Of a stretch of DNA of 64,000 bases, positions 1 to 9,191 are shown in pieces. The notes under the pieces were generated by a model, which did not search any database, had not been told where the DNA came from, and saw nothing but the letters and a program-made list of their open reading frames with translations. The position numbers were made by a program, and so were the translations under genes. The stretch's first letter is position 1. Each line of letters starts with the position of its first letter. Source of the stretch: CAYTGR01 sp964437445 (GTDB lineage Bacteria; Chloroflexota; Anaerolineae; B4-G1; SLSP01); the NCBI GenBank assembly GCA_964437445.1, contig CAYTGR010000015.1:20409-84408 (forward strand). The letters run 5' to 3'.

Positions 1-151
1 TAAATCTGGTAAGTCAATATACTTCCCATTTTACTCTGATGTTCTTCCCTGACAAATACCACCTGGCCTGGACAGGGGGTTTTTGCCTTAGGGCCGAATG
101 GTGGCCAATTCCTGAACCATCCTTCCCAAAATTTCATCGTGGAATTCCTGA

Positions 152-1795
152 TCAACTGTTGGCGGCCCAGCCGAGGCTTTCCAGACCGATCTCGAAGGTG
201 GGACGCCACAGCGAGGGGGATTCCAACAACATTTTCAGGTAAGTAAAGGCCGGACCGGGTCGCATGGCCCAGGAACGGAACGCCCGGCGCGCCCAGGCTT
301 CCAGCTCCTCGGCCCGCAGCTGGGGGTAATCCAACACGGTGGAACGATCCATGTCCACCTGTTCCCAGCGGGTACCGGGGCGGAACCACCCTTGTTCCAC
401 CACCTCAAAGAAGAACGGCGTGCCGGGGTGCGGTGCCGCGATGTGAAACAGTGCCAGGTCCAGGGGGAGCCGTTTGGCAAACTGGATTGTTTGCTGGATG
501 GTCTCCTCCGTTTCACCGGGCAGGCCGATGATGAAATAGCCCCAGTTACGGATCCTGGCCTGGTGCGACCAGCGCAGCGCCTGCTCCACTTGTGCTAACG
601 TGATGCCTTTGCGCACGCGCTTCAGGATCTCTTCGTTGCCGGATTCAATCCCCCATGAGATCATCCAGCAACCGGCCTGGCGCATGGCGCGCAGCATTTC
701 TTCGTCCACGAAGTCCACGCGGCTGTTACAGGTCCAACGTACCTTCAACTGGCGCTCCTGGATCAGCTGGCAAAGGCCCATCACCTGTTCGCGGCTGATC
801 GTGAACAGATCGGCGTACATGTGGACGTCGTGTACGCCCAGCTGAAGCAACAGCTCAATCTCTTGCAGGATGTTCTCAGGCGAGCGGAAGCGGACGGTAC
901 GCCCGTAGGAAACGTGCTTGATGCAGAACCGGCAGCCGGCCGGGCAACCGCGGCTGCTCACCAGGAAGGAATAAGGCCCGCCTACCAGGGGCGCCTTGTA
1001 TTTTTGCAGCGGCAACAGGTCGTGCCGGGGCAAAGGCAGATCATCCAGGTGCCGGATGAAAGGACGGTCCTCGTTCATGACCAGCGCGTCCCCCTGCCGC
1101 CAGACCAACCCTTTAATGTGGGGCAGGCGCTCCGCCGGGGCACAGGACCAGATGGGAACCCAGTCCGGGTCGGCGTCGCTGAACAGCTTGTGCAAGCGTT
1201 GCTGAAATTCCGGCGTTATGCCTTCTCGCTCCCAGGGGTCTCCTGCGGTGGTATCCAGCGCGTCTACCAGCTCGCGCAGGGTCAGTTCCGGCTCGCCCCG
1301 CAGGACGAAATCCAGCACCGGGAACGCGCGCATCGTCTCGCCGGGGATGGGGGTGACATGCGTACCGAAGGCAATCGTCCGCGCGCCCCGGCTGCGCGCC
1401 AGAAAGACCCCGTACATGTCGTTTTGCAGGGTGGGGGCGGTGACCTGAGTGACGTAGTAGCGGGGACGTTTGGCATCCAGCAGGCGCTCAAATTCGGCCC
1501 AGGTCATACGATGGGGGATCGCGTCAATGACGTCCACCCGATAATCGGGGAAAAGGGCTGCCATTTGGGCCAGGCTGACCTGCGACCAGATCATCCCTTC
1601 GCGGGAGCGGCGGCCCACCCGGTGCTGGCTGCGAATCCAGATGCCACCATCGGGGGCCGGCGGGTTGACAAAAAGGATGTCCACCGCTTCCGGTGGGCGG
1701 CGATCTATCCCCGCGCGGACGGCCTGATCAGCATTGGGAAATTCAGGCCCGGGGACAGACTCGCGAATCCCGGCTCCAACATTTACCCCTCGCAT
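152..1795 (-). CDS. B12-binding-domain radical SAM protein
   Basis: A 547-residue protein with a cobalamin-binding-like N-terminal region (about residues 40-190) followed by a radical SAM core. The [4Fe-4S] cysteines are C284, C288 and C291 in the context RGCPAGCRFC, and a typical MYADLFTI and GIESGNEEILKRVRKG follow. Such proteins carry out radical methylation or rearrangement; the substrate cannot be read from sequence. GGAGG lies 7 bases before the ATG, supporting this start. Its first 13 bases overlap the end of the upstream glycosyltransferase gene, so it is translated as the last gene of the leftward polysaccharide operon. A role in tailoring the glycan or its lipid carrier is inferred from context only. 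Confidence 0.85.
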   Translation of the reverse strand: MRGVNVGAGIRESVPGPEFPNADQAVRAGIDRRPPEAVDILFVNPPAPDGGIWIRSQHRVGRRSREGMIWSQVSLAQMAALFPDYRVDVIDAIPHRMTWAEFERLLDAKRPRYYVTQVTAPTLQNDMYGVFLARSRGARTIAFGTHVTPIPGETMRAFPVLDFVLRGEPELTLRELVDALDTTAGDPWEREGITPEFQQRLHKLFSDADPDWVPIWSCAPAERLPHIKGLVWRQGDALVMNEDRPFIRHLDDLPLPRHDLLPLQKYKAPLVGGPYSFLVSSRGCPAGCRFCIKHVSYGRTVRFRSPENILQEIELLLQLGVHDVHMYADLFTISREQVMGLCQLIQERQLKVRWTCNSRVDFVDEEMLRAMRQAGCWMISWGIESGNEEILKRVRKGITLAQVEQALRWSHQARIRNWGYFIIGLPGETEETIQQTIQFAKRLPLDLALFHIAAPHPGTPFFFEVVEQGWFRPGTRWEQVDMDRSTVLDYPQLRAEELEAWARRAFRSWAMRPGPAFTYLKMLLESPSLWRPTFEIGLESLGWAANS

Positions 1796-2997
1796 GGTCG
1801 TCCCTCCAAATCCTGTACCACCTGAATCTCACGGCTGCTGAGCTCGCCCAGCACTTGTATGATAAGCCAAAACAGACTGAATTGCAAGCCTACCAGGATG
1901 GCCATCGCGGCCGCCAACAGCCAGAACCAGAGCCGCTCTACCGGCCAGCCGCTCAGCGCAAAGCCGAAACTGCCGATCCCCAGGATCAGGCCGGCCACGA
2001 TAGCCAGGAACCCCATCCAGCCGAAGTTGCGCTCCAGCGGTCGCTTGAAGAGCGGTTTACCGAACAGGCCCTGGCGGATCGGCTCTTTGTGGAAGAGGGA
2101 GACCAGATAGTTAAACGTGGCCCCCAGCGAGAAGAAGGTGACCCCCGACACCGCGCACAGCCCCGCCAGGAAAACGCTGATGATGCCGCCCGGCCCTAAT
2201 TGGGTCACCCCGGAGAGCCGCAGCCCGACGATGCCTAACCCGATCAGGAGCGCAATCGCGACCAGGGCCACGCCTATCCCGCCCAGGATGCGGACCGGAT
2301 TATAGTTGAGGGCGGTCCAGATGATCGTCTTCAGGAAGCGAACGCCATCGCGGACGACGCTCAGCTTGGAGCGGCCCACGCGCTCCTTGTAGGGGATCGG
2401 CACCTCGCGGACGGTCATCGTCTCATGGAGCGCCCGGGTGCTCATGACCGGTGTGAAGTTCAGGCCATCGGGTAGGGGGTAGAGCTTGGCGAGGGCCTCG
2501 CGCCGGATCACCCGCATGCCGCTGGCGCTGTCGCTGATCCGTTGCCCGCTGACCAAACTGACCAGGTTGGCGAAGATGAAGTTACCGATGCGGCGGACGA
2601 GCGGCATTTCGCTTTCCGCCCCGGCCATGCGGGAGCCCACCACCAGATCCACGTTTTCTGTCAGGGCCACCTGGCAAAGCGCAGGGAAATGCTCAGGGGG
2701 GTAGGTGCCGTCAGCGTCCAGGAACCCTAACAGGTTGCCCTGAGCTTTGTTGAAGCCGGTCTTGAGGGCCGCGCCGTAGCCCTGGTTGACGATATGCCGC
2801 ACCAGCCGGACGTCTGGGTAGCGGGCAGCGATGGCAGCCGTCTGGTCGCGGGACCCATCGTCCACCACGATCAGTTCCATATCATCCACGCCGGCCGCGC
2901 CCAGGGAGGGGCGAATGGCCAGGACGCGCTCAATGATTTGGGCGATCCCGCGCTCTTCGTTATAAGCCGGGATCACAACGGAAAGGACATTCCCCAT
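1783..2997 (-). CDS. Family 2 glycosyltransferase with C-terminal membrane segments
   Basis: A 404-residue DPM1/GtrB-like enzyme. The N-terminal GT-A domain shows SVVIPAYNEERGI, the nucleotide-binding VVDDGSRD and the metal-binding FLDADGTY; about four hydrophobic segments follow from residue 235 onward. Family members move a sugar from a nucleotide donor to a polyprenyl phosphate at the cytoplasmic face. The ATG at 2997 is preferred over a GTG at 3000 because GGAGG then sits 5 bases upstream. It overlaps the next gene of the operon by 13 bases. Donor and acceptor are unknown. Confidence 0.9.
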   Translation of the reverse strand: MGNVLSVVIPAYNEERGIAQIIERVLAIRPSLGAAGVDDMELIVVDDGSRDQTAAIAARYPDVRLVRHIVNQGYGAALKTGFNKAQGNLLGFLDADGTYPPEHFPALCQVALTENVDLVVGSRMAGAESEMPLVRRIGNFIFANLVSLVSGQRISDSASGMRVIRREALAKLYPLPDGLNFTPVMSTRALHETMTVREVPIPYKERVGRSKLSVVRDGVRFLKTIIWTALNYNPVRILGGIGVALVAIALLIGLGIVGLRLSGVTQLGPGGIISVFLAGLCAVSGVTFFSLGATFNYLVSLFHKEPIRQGLFGKPLFKRPLERNFGWMGFLAIVAGLILGIGSFGFALSGWPVERLWFWLLAAAMAILVGLQFSLFWLIIQVLGELSSREIQVVQDLEGRPCEG

Positions 2998-3031
2998 CAC
3001 AGCCTCCGGTATACACTCACTCTTTGTTCTT

Positions 3032-3802
3032 TCACTCTGTGGCGTGATTTTCGGTTCCCAATGATTTGATCACACGGGCGGGCACCCCGCCGACCAGCGT
3101 GTGCGGGGGCACATCATGGGTGACGACTGCGCCCGCGCCGACCACGGCCCCGGTCCCCACATGCACGCCATCTAACACGATGGCGCCCGCGCCGAGCCAG
3201 GCCCCATCGTCAATGGTGATGCCCTGGGCGCTGATGCCCTGCTGCATGATTGGGCGGGAGCGGTCGCCAAACAGATGGTCAATGGCCAGGATTTGCACGC
3301 CGGGCGCTAACAGCACGGCCTCGCCGATGTGAACCCCGCCCTGGCCCCGGATGATACAGGACTCACCGATGAAGCCGTTGCGCCCCACCCAGATGCCGGA
3401 ATTGGGCAGCTCGCGAAAGTTGTAGACGTGCAGCTCGCTCCCGTGCATGATAAAGGTGTCGTCACCCACAAAAATTCCCTGGGGACAGGCGTGTAAGTAA
3501 ACCCCGTAGTCCAGGTAGACGTTGCGTCCCAGGTGGATGTTGCCTGGCATACACAGGCGGACGTGATCTTCCACTACCGGCAACCCCTGGCTGTGCAAAA
3601 TCAGCCGGTAGGCGAAGGCCCGCAGGCCGATACCGATCAGCCCGGGGAGGCCACGCAGAAAGCAGAACAGGGTTTGTTCCAGTATGTAACGTCCCACGCT
3701 GGTAGATTGCCCCGCCAGGTAGTAGCGCAACCGGCCGCGCCGGGCGGCGCTGGCGCTGGCATCCGCCATCTCTGAAGTGACGGCCTGGGGACGGGTCACC
3801 AT
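3032..3802 (-). CDS. Left-handed beta-helix (hexapeptide) acyltransferase
   Basis: A 256-residue transferase of the LbH/WbbJ type. Hexapeptide repeats run from about residue 95 to the C-terminus (GVHIGEAVLLAPGVQIL, DDGAWLGAGAIVLDGV, GTGAVVGAGAVVTHDV) and it ends with the usual GGVPARVIKSLG. These enzymes O- or N-acetylate sugars. The ATG at 3802 is chosen over one 51 bases upstream because CAGGAG lies 9 bases before it and it overlaps the preceding phosphatase gene by only 7 bases. It probably decorates the polysaccharide made by this operon. Confidence 0.88.
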   Translation of the reverse strand: MVTRPQAVTSEMADASASAARRGRLRYYLAGQSTSVGRYILEQTLFCFLRGLPGLIGIGLRAFAYRLILHSQGLPVVEDHVRLCMPGNIHLGRNVYLDYGVYLHACPQGIFVGDDTFIMHGSELHVYNFRELPNSGIWVGRNGFIGESCIIRGQGGVHIGEAVLLAPGVQILAIDHLFGDRSRPIMQQGISAQGITIDDGAWLGAGAIVLDGVHVGTGAVVGAGAVVTHDVPPHTLVGGVPARVIKSLGTENHATE

Positions 3803-4497
3803 GGATCGGCACTCCTGTCGTAACTCAGCAACCGCAGAGGGGGACGCAGACAATTTTCTTGCCGGAGAATTGCGTCGACTGCGGCGCTCAAATCTGATAC
3901 CATTTTGAAGTCCCGTTCACCATGGGTCCAGCAGCGATAAAGCTGCTGCCAACCACGCCCGGTGAGTACCAGATAACGCCACCGGCAACCGGCCGCTTTG
4001 CCGGCCAGGAGATCCGACTCGGCATCGCCGACCAGATAGGAGTTGGCCAGCTCCACGCTCAGATCCCTGGCCGCCTGGAGCAACATCCCCGGTTGTGGCT
4101 TGCGGCAGGAACACTCCTCCTCGGGCCGGTGCGGGCAATAGTAGATGGCATCAATGCGTCCGCCGGCCGCTTGAACTTCAGCCACCATCCGGGTGTGGAT
4201 CTCCTCCAGCGTTTCAACTGAGATCAGCCGCCGGTTGATCACTGCCTGATTGGTCACGACTATGATCCGCAAGTGGGTGCGGGCCAGCTGTTGCAGCGCG
4301 GGCAGGACATGGGGTAAAAAGGTGAACTCTTCCCAGCTCTTGACGTGATCCTCACGGTTTTGACAGATGACTCCATCCCGGTCCAGGAAGACTGCCCGCA
4401 CACCATTGGACAGGGGGTTGAAGATCCTCCACCGGGCCTGATCCTGAGTGCCTCGTGGCCACGGTCGGCACGAGGTGGCTGTTCCGCTAATAGTCAT
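3796..4497 (-). CDS. gmhB: D-glycero-D-manno-heptose 1,7-bisphosphate 7-phosphatase-like HAD phosphatase
   Basis: A 233-residue HAD-IIIA phosphatase. It shows the nucleophile motif VFLDRDGVIC, the threonine motif VVTNQA, the zinc-binding CPHRPEEECSCRKP typical of GmhB, and LVGDAESDLLAGKAAGC. GmhB removes the 7-phosphate of heptose bisphosphate. The next gene upstream is a heptose-kinase-like GHMP enzyme, the preceding step of the GDP-heptose route, which supports the call. An ATG at 4497 with GGAG 6 bases upstream is the chosen start; about 30 residues precede the core domain, more than usual, so a later GTG start remains possible. Confidence 0.87.
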   Translation of the reverse strand: MTISGTATSCRPWPRGTQDQARWRIFNPLSNGVRAVFLDRDGVICQNREDHVKSWEEFTFLPHVLPALQQLARTHLRIIVVTNQAVINRRLISVETLEEIHTRMVAEVQAAGGRIDAIYYCPHRPEEECSCRKPQPGMLLQAARDLSVELANSYLVGDAESDLLAGKAAGCRWRYLVLTGRGWQQLYRCWTHGERDFKMVSDLSAAVDAILRQENCLRPPLRLLSYDRSADPW

Positions 4498-4578
4498 GGC
4501 TTTCTCCGTCTTGGTAGAGCGCTTCGGGCTTGGCCGAATCTTTTGCACAGAGCGGCGTTTCACCGGTTGAGATTGAGC

Positions 4579-5664
4579 TCAGGCAACCTTGACAAAGTCC
4601 AGCGGAGTGATGGATTCGGCCGGCATGGGGACGCGGCCCAACTGGCCGGTTTGCCAGGGAAACGCCTGCAATACCTGAACGCCTTCGCGTTCCAGGCCAA
4701 AGGGACGGCGTTGCAGTCCCAGTGCCTCCAACGCGGTAGTCACGGCCGCCTGGCAGGATTCCGGGCAGTAGAGGAGCATGAAGCCGCCCCCGCCGGCTCC
4801 GGTGATTTTGCCGCCGACCGCGCCAGCGCTGCAGGCGGTCTGGTAGCACTGATCCAAAAAGTCATTGCTGATGCCTTCCACCACGTTCCGCTTTTGTAGC
4901 CAGGAATGGTGCATTAACATCCCAAAGGCCTCCAGGTCGCCCCGTTCCAGGGCGGTCTTCATCTCCTGCCCCAGGGTTTTGATGGCATCCAGCCGGCGGA
5001 GCGTGGCCGCATCCCGGTTGTGGCTGGCCTGGCGCTGGCGCTTGAGGATGGTGGATGACTGGCGGGACGTGCCGGTGAAGAAGAGCATCAGCCGCTTTTC
5101 CAGCGTAGTCCGGGTCTCCTCGGAGACCTTAAGCGGTTCCACCGTCACCCCGTTGCGGTTGAAGGTGATGGCGTTTAGTCCACCGAAGGCGGCCGCATAC
5201 TGATCTTGTTTGCCGACCGGCATCCCCATCTTTTCAATTTCAATGTAGCAGGCCAGTTCGGCGACCTCGGCCGGCTCCAGGTCCAGGCCGCACCAAAAGG
5301 CCAGGGCCTTGACCAGGGAGACGGCGACGCTCCCAGAGGAGCCCAGGCCGGTCCCGGGTGGAACCTGCGTCGCCATGAAGATGGTCATCCCCCCCTGCAC
5401 GTTGAAGTAGTAGGTGATCGCTTTCGGGAGTTGGAGGTCGCTGTTCCAGATCAGATCCTCACAGATGGGGCGTTGGGTATAGGCCCGATAATCGGCGGAG
5501 ATAATCCGCACCTCATCATCGGCTTTGGTGGGTGTGAGGATCGTATAAGCATAATAGTTAATGGCGGTACTGACGACAAAACCCCCGTATTGTTCGTAAT
5601 AGTCCGGCAGGTCGGTACCGCCCCCGCCAAAACTGACCCGCACCGGTGCCCGTGCCAATATCAT
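4579..5664 (-). CDS. hddA: GHMP kinase, D-glycero-D-manno-heptose 7-phosphate kinase-like
   Basis: A 361-residue sugar kinase. It opens with RAPVRVSFGGGGTDLPDYY, has the GHMP ATP loop PPGTGLGSSGSVAVS near residue 100 and the C-terminal KITGAGGGGFMLLYC. This pattern fits HddA, which makes heptose 1,7-bisphosphate for GDP-heptose. AGGAGG is 6 bases before the ATG at 5664. It lies in the same leftward operon as gmhB, 81 bases upstream of it. The isomerase (gmhA) and guanylyltransferase (hddC) that would complete the route are not in the window. A related GHMP sugar kinase is the alternative. Confidence 0.82.
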   Translation of the reverse strand: MILARAPVRVSFGGGGTDLPDYYEQYGGFVVSTAINYYAYTILTPTKADDEVRIISADYRAYTQRPICEDLIWNSDLQLPKAITYYFNVQGGMTIFMATQVPPGTGLGSSGSVAVSLVKALAFWCGLDLEPAEVAELACYIEIEKMGMPVGKQDQYAAAFGGLNAITFNRNGVTVEPLKVSEETRTTLEKRLMLFFTGTSRQSSTILKRQRQASHNRDAATLRRLDAIKTLGQEMKTALERGDLEAFGMLMHHSWLQKRNVVEGISNDFLDQCYQTACSAGAVGGKITGAGGGGFMLLYCPESCQAAVTTALEALGLQRRPFGLEREGVQVLQAFPWQTGQLGRVPMPAESITPLDFVKVA

Positions 5665-5685
5665 CGTATTCCTCCTATGACCCAA

Positions 5686-7146
5686 TCAGTAAGCGCCGTG
5701 CCCGCGCAGGACAGCCAGCACGGTATTGAGCAGAATTTTGATGTCTAACCAGATGGTATAGTTGCGAATATATTGCATATCCAGCCGCACCCGATCCTCA
5801 TAGGAGAGATCCGACCGCCCGCTGATCTGCCACAGGCCCGTCATGCCGGGTTTAACGGTGACCAGGTTGTGTTGCCAACGCCCGAAGTGTTGTAATTCGC
5901 CGTAAGTGATCATGCGCGGCCCCACCAGACTCATCTGTCCAAAAAGGACGTTCCACAGCTGGGGCAGCTCGTCCATGCTGAACCGGCGCAGGACGCGACC
6001 AATGCGGGTGATGCGCGGATCATCCTGCACTTTGCCGCTGGCATTCCACTGTAGCCGCAGCTCTGGATGAGCCCGGAGGTAGGCTTCTGCGTTCGGGATC
6101 ATGGTGCGGAACTTGAAGGCGTCAAATTCTCGCCCGCCCAACCCGACGACCCGGCGGCGGTAGATAACCGGTCCCGGTGAACTGAGCTTGATCAGGATAG
6201 CGATGAGGGCGAAAAGCGGGGAGAGGATCAGCAACCCCAGCAGCGCGCCGACCCGGTCCAGAATGGCCTTGAGCACGGCATCTACCCCGGTGATGCGGGT
6301 GCGATTGAGGCTGATGAGCGGGACGAACCCAATCTCGTTGACCCGCGCCCCGGTGGTGAAGAGCTCGTACAGCCCGGAAGAAAGGTGAATCCGCACGGTG
6401 TTATCGGTGCCCCAGTCGCGATACAGGTTCAGCAGCTCCTCCCGCTTCATGGCCGTGGGGATGATGATAATGTCCTTGACGCGCAGGCAGCCGATCAAGT
6501 TCGCGAGCCGGTCTGGCGTGCCGAGGACGGGAAATCCGCTCACATTCATCCCGGGCCGCCAATCGGCATCCACAAATCCCACGACCTGAATCCCGGCATG
6601 GGGGTTAGCCTGGAATTGGGCGGCGACCTGTTGTCCCTCTTCGCTGGCTCCCACAATCAGGACCCGCCGGCAAAGATAACCGCGCTCCCGCAACCCAAAG
6701 ACCAGACGGCGGAAGAGAAAGCGGGCCGCGCCGGTGGTTGTCAATCCTAAGGCCCAGGTGATCAACAACCAGCCACGGGAGATCTGTTGTTCGGCATCGC
6801 GGCCCAGAAACGAGTAGGCTACCAGGATGATCAGGCCCGTAGCGTAGGCCGCAAAGATATTTTTATACTCTTGGAGACCGCTGAAGAGCTCCTCGGCATG
6901 ATACAGGCGGTAGAGGCCAAACAATCCCGCACAGCCGAGGATAAAGACCCACACCAGGTGATTGTAGAACTCAGGAGAAGGTGTTGCGTAGTAAGGCAGT
7001 AGTTCAAAACGCAAGAGCGAGGCCAGTCTCATACTCAGGTACAGGCACAGCGCATCTAATGCCACCAAGGGCGGGATCGCCCAGTAGATGGTAGGTTCTA
7101 TGTTGATTGGTGCTGCCCTTCGTTGAGTCAATGGTTGAACTCCCAC
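5686..7146 (-). CDS. Polyprenyl-phosphate sugar phosphotransferase (WbaP/WcaJ type)
   Basis: First gene of the leftward polysaccharide operon; it loads the first sugar phosphate onto undecaprenyl phosphate. Four N-terminal membrane helices, a CoA-binding/Rossmann-like middle region (RVLIVGASEEGQQVAAQF) and the C-terminal bacterial sugar-transferase domain are visible (VIYRRRVVGLGGREFDAFKFR is the canonical beginning, then SMDELPQLWNVL and VKPGMTGLWQISGRSDLSY). I place the start at a GTG at 7146 because AAGGAGG lies 7 bases upstream; ATG at 7185 lacks a Shine-Dalgarno sequence. That gives 486 residues, normal for the family. Confidence 0.93.
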   Translation of the reverse strand: MGVQPLTQRRAAPINIEPTIYWAIPPLVALDALCLYLSMRLASLLRFELLPYYATPSPEFYNHLVWVFILGCAGLFGLYRLYHAEELFSGLQEYKNIFAAYATGLIILVAYSFLGRDAEQQISRGWLLITWALGLTTTGAARFLFRRLVFGLRERGYLCRRVLIVGASEEGQQVAAQFQANPHAGIQVVGFVDADWRPGMNVSGFPVLGTPDRLANLIGCLRVKDIIIIPTAMKREELLNLYRDWGTDNTVRIHLSSGLYELFTTGARVNEIGFVPLISLNRTRITGVDAVLKAILDRVGALLGLLILSPLFALIAILIKLSSPGPVIYRRRVVGLGGREFDAFKFRTMIPNAEAYLRAHPELRLQWNASGKVQDDPRITRIGRVLRRFSMDELPQLWNVLFGQMSLVGPRMITYGELQHFGRWQHNLVTVKPGMTGLWQISGRSDLSYEDRVRLDMQYIRNYTIWLDIKILLNTVLAVLRGHGAY

Positions 7147-7401
7147 GCCGGCGCCTCCTTCAGTTTGAACTTTATCGGTTGCCATCAGCTTTTTACATGA
7201 GTCGTGGTACAGAACCAATTTAAACCCATTGTAAAAGTTAGTGGTCAGGCACAGGTAACAAAAATCCTGGAAATTTATTAGAAACAAGGGAGCTTTTTAC
7301 GAATGATCTTTAATATTTTTTAAGAATCCCTTCACCTCAAACCTACTATCCTCTCCTAAAATAGAAACATAAAAACGGAAGAAATTGTAAGGGGTTATTC
7401 T
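7147..7401. promoter_or_regulatory. AT-rich divergent intergenic region between the two polysaccharide units
   Basis: About 255 bases, far more AT-rich than the neighbouring genes, separating the leftward and rightward operons, so it must hold both promoters. I could not pick a pair of -35/-10 boxes with good spacing in either direction. AAGGGG near 7391 serves the acyl carrier protein gene and AAGGAGG near 7154 serves the sugar transferase gene. Confidence 0.5.
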
Positions 7402-7659
7402 ATGGAGATAGAAGGCCAGATCCGTCGTTATGTATTAGAGAGTTTCCTTTTTACCACTGATGACACCCGCCTGGATAGCCGGGCGTCGTTTCTGGAGGAA
7501 GGGGTCATAGATTCCACCGGGGTATTGGAGTTGGTGGCTTTTGTTGAAGAGACCTTTGGGATTGAAGTGAGTGATGAAGAAATCCTGCCGGAAAACTTTG
7601 ACTCGGTGGTTAAGCTGGCCGCCTTTGTGAAGGCTAAGCTGGATGGAAGGAGCGCTTAG
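7402..7659 (+). CDS. Acyl carrier protein
   Basis: An 85-residue carrier protein. The phosphopantetheine attachment serine is Ser38 in GVIDSTGVLELV, followed by an acidic helix (VEETFGIEVSDEEI) typical of ACPs that load free acids via a dedicated ligase. It is not the fatty-acid ACP: that normally has DSLD, and this gene sits with an AMP-forming ligase whose GTG start overlaps its stop codon (TAGTG). The pair probably activates and holds an acyl or aminoacyl group for transfer to the surface glycan or for a small secondary product. Confidence 0.9.
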   Translation: MEIEGQIRRYVLESFLFTTDDTRLDSRASFLEEGVIDSTGVLELVAFVEETFGIEVSDEEILPENFDSVVKLAAFVKAKLDGRSA

Positions 7660-9185
7660 TGCTGGTTCACCATTTCCTGGAGCACTCGGCGGCGCGCGCG
7701 CCGGACAAGGTAGGGTTGATCTGTGCGGACCAACGGCTGACTTACGCGCAGTTGGAGGCCCAGGCCAACCAGCTGGCCCAGGCGTTGCTGGCGCGCGGGG
7801 TGCAAGCGGGGGACCGGGTCGCCGTCTGGCTGCCCAACAGCGTGGAAAGCGTGGTGGCAATTTTTGCTATCTTGAAGGCCGGCGGTGTCTTCACGGTGAT
7901 CAATCCAACGACGAAGCCGGCCAAGTTGGCCTATATCCTCAATCATTGCGCCGCCAGTGCCCTTTTTGCGCCCGCCCGGGCCGCGGCGGAGGTCACCGGC
8001 CTGTTAGACGCGATCCCCTCGCTGCATACGGTGGTGGCCTGCGGCGGTGCTCCCGCGGACGGTGACGCCCGTTGGGTGGGATTCTCCGATCTGCTGGCTG
8101 CTTACCCTCCCGACCGCCCTCGTGGCCGCACAATTGACATTGACCTGGCGTGTCTGGTCTACACTTCTGGCAGCACCGGTGAGCCGAAAGGGGTCATGTC
8201 AACCCATGCCAACATGGTTTTTGCTGCTTCGTCCATCATTGAGTACCTCCAAAATACGGTGGACGACATCGTCATTGATGTCCTGCCGCTCTCTTTTGAT
8301 TATGGTCTGTACCAGCTGTTGATGGTCTTCAAATTCAGCGGTACCCTGGTGTTGGAGCGCTCTTTCGCCTACCCGGCCGCCATCCTGAAGCGGATTGAGC
8401 AGGAGCGCGTGACGGGATTGCCCGGGGTGCCGACCGTCTTTGCCATGCTCCTCCAGATGGACTTGAGCAAATTTGACCTTTCTTCCATTCGCTACCTGAC
8501 AAACACCGCCGCCGCCCTCCCGGTTCAGCACATCCAGCGCTTGCGCGCCGCCTTCCCCTGGGCCCGACTTTACTCCATGTACGGCCTGACGGAATGCAAA
8601 CGGACACTTTACCTGCCGCCGGAAGAGCTGGACCGTCGCCCTGGCTCGGTCGGCATTGCTATTCCGGGGACGGAGGTCTGGCTGGAGGATGAGACCGGCG
8701 CTCGCTTAGGCCCCCGTGAAACCGGTGAACTGGTCATCCGCGGCTCGCATGTCATGCAGGGCTATTGGAACGATCCGGCCGAGACCGCTAAGCGTTATCG
8801 CCCCGGGCGCTACCCGGCTGAGCGGCTGCTTTACAGTGGCGATCTTTTCTGGATGGACGAAGAGGGGTTTTTGTATTTTGTCGCGCGGAAAGACGACATC
8901 ATCAAGACGCGCGGTGAAAAAGTAGCTCCCAAAGAGGTGGAGGCCGTGATCTACCAGCTGGCAGGGGTCGCGGAGGCAGCCGTGGTGGGGGTGCCCGACC
9001 CCCTGTTAGGCCAGGCGATCAAAGCTGTGATTGTTTGTGAGCCGGGCCATACGCTGACCGAACAGGAAGTGTTGCACCATTGTCGTCAACGTTTGGAGGA
9101 CTTCATGGTGCCCAAACTGGTGGAATTCCGCGATTCTTTGCCGACGACGGCTTCTGGCAAGGTTCAGCGCTCGGCTTTAAAGTGA
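7659..9185 (+). CDS. AMP-forming acyl-CoA synthetase/ligase
   Basis: A 508-residue member of the ANL superfamily. The phosphate loop YTSGSTGEPKGV, the ATP motif MYGLTECKRT, the hinge aspartate region YSGDLFWMDEEGFLYFVARKDD and the C-terminal catalytic lysine region TTASGKVQR are all present. It starts with GTG one base into the ACP stop, with AAGGAG upstream, so the two are translationally coupled. The likely reaction is adenylation of a carboxylic acid and transfer to the Ser38 pantetheine arm of the neighbouring ACP, as in DltA-like systems. The substrate is not predictable. Confidence 0.93.
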   Translation: MLVHHFLEHSAARAPDKVGLICADQRLTYAQLEAQANQLAQALLARGVQAGDRVAVWLPNSVESVVAIFAILKAGGVFTVINPTTKPAKLAYILNHCAASALFAPARAAAEVTGLLDAIPSLHTVVACGGAPADGDARWVGFSDLLAAYPPDRPRGRTIDIDLACLVYTSGSTGEPKGVMSTHANMVFAASSIIEYLQNTVDDIVIDVLPLSFDYGLYQLLMVFKFSGTLVLERSFAYPAAILKRIEQERVTGLPGVPTVFAMLLQMDLSKFDLSSIRYLTNTAAALPVQHIQRLRAAFPWARLYSMYGLTECKRTLYLPPEELDRRPGSVGIAIPGTEVWLEDETGARLGPRETGELVIRGSHVMQGYWNDPAETAKRYRPGRYPAERLLYSGDLFWMDEEGFLYFVARKDDIIKTRGEKVAPKEVEAVIYQLAGVAEAAVVGVPDPLLGQAIKAVIVCEPGHTLTEQEVLHHCRQRLEDFMVPKLVEFRDSLPTTASGKVQRSALK

Positions 9186-9191
9186 GGATCT

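Noticed and set aside
821..1825. 334-residue plus-strand frame opposite the radical SAM gene
   Set aside because: No family likeness; the minus strand has complete radical SAM motifs and a good ribosome site. A shadow frame of GC-rich DNA.
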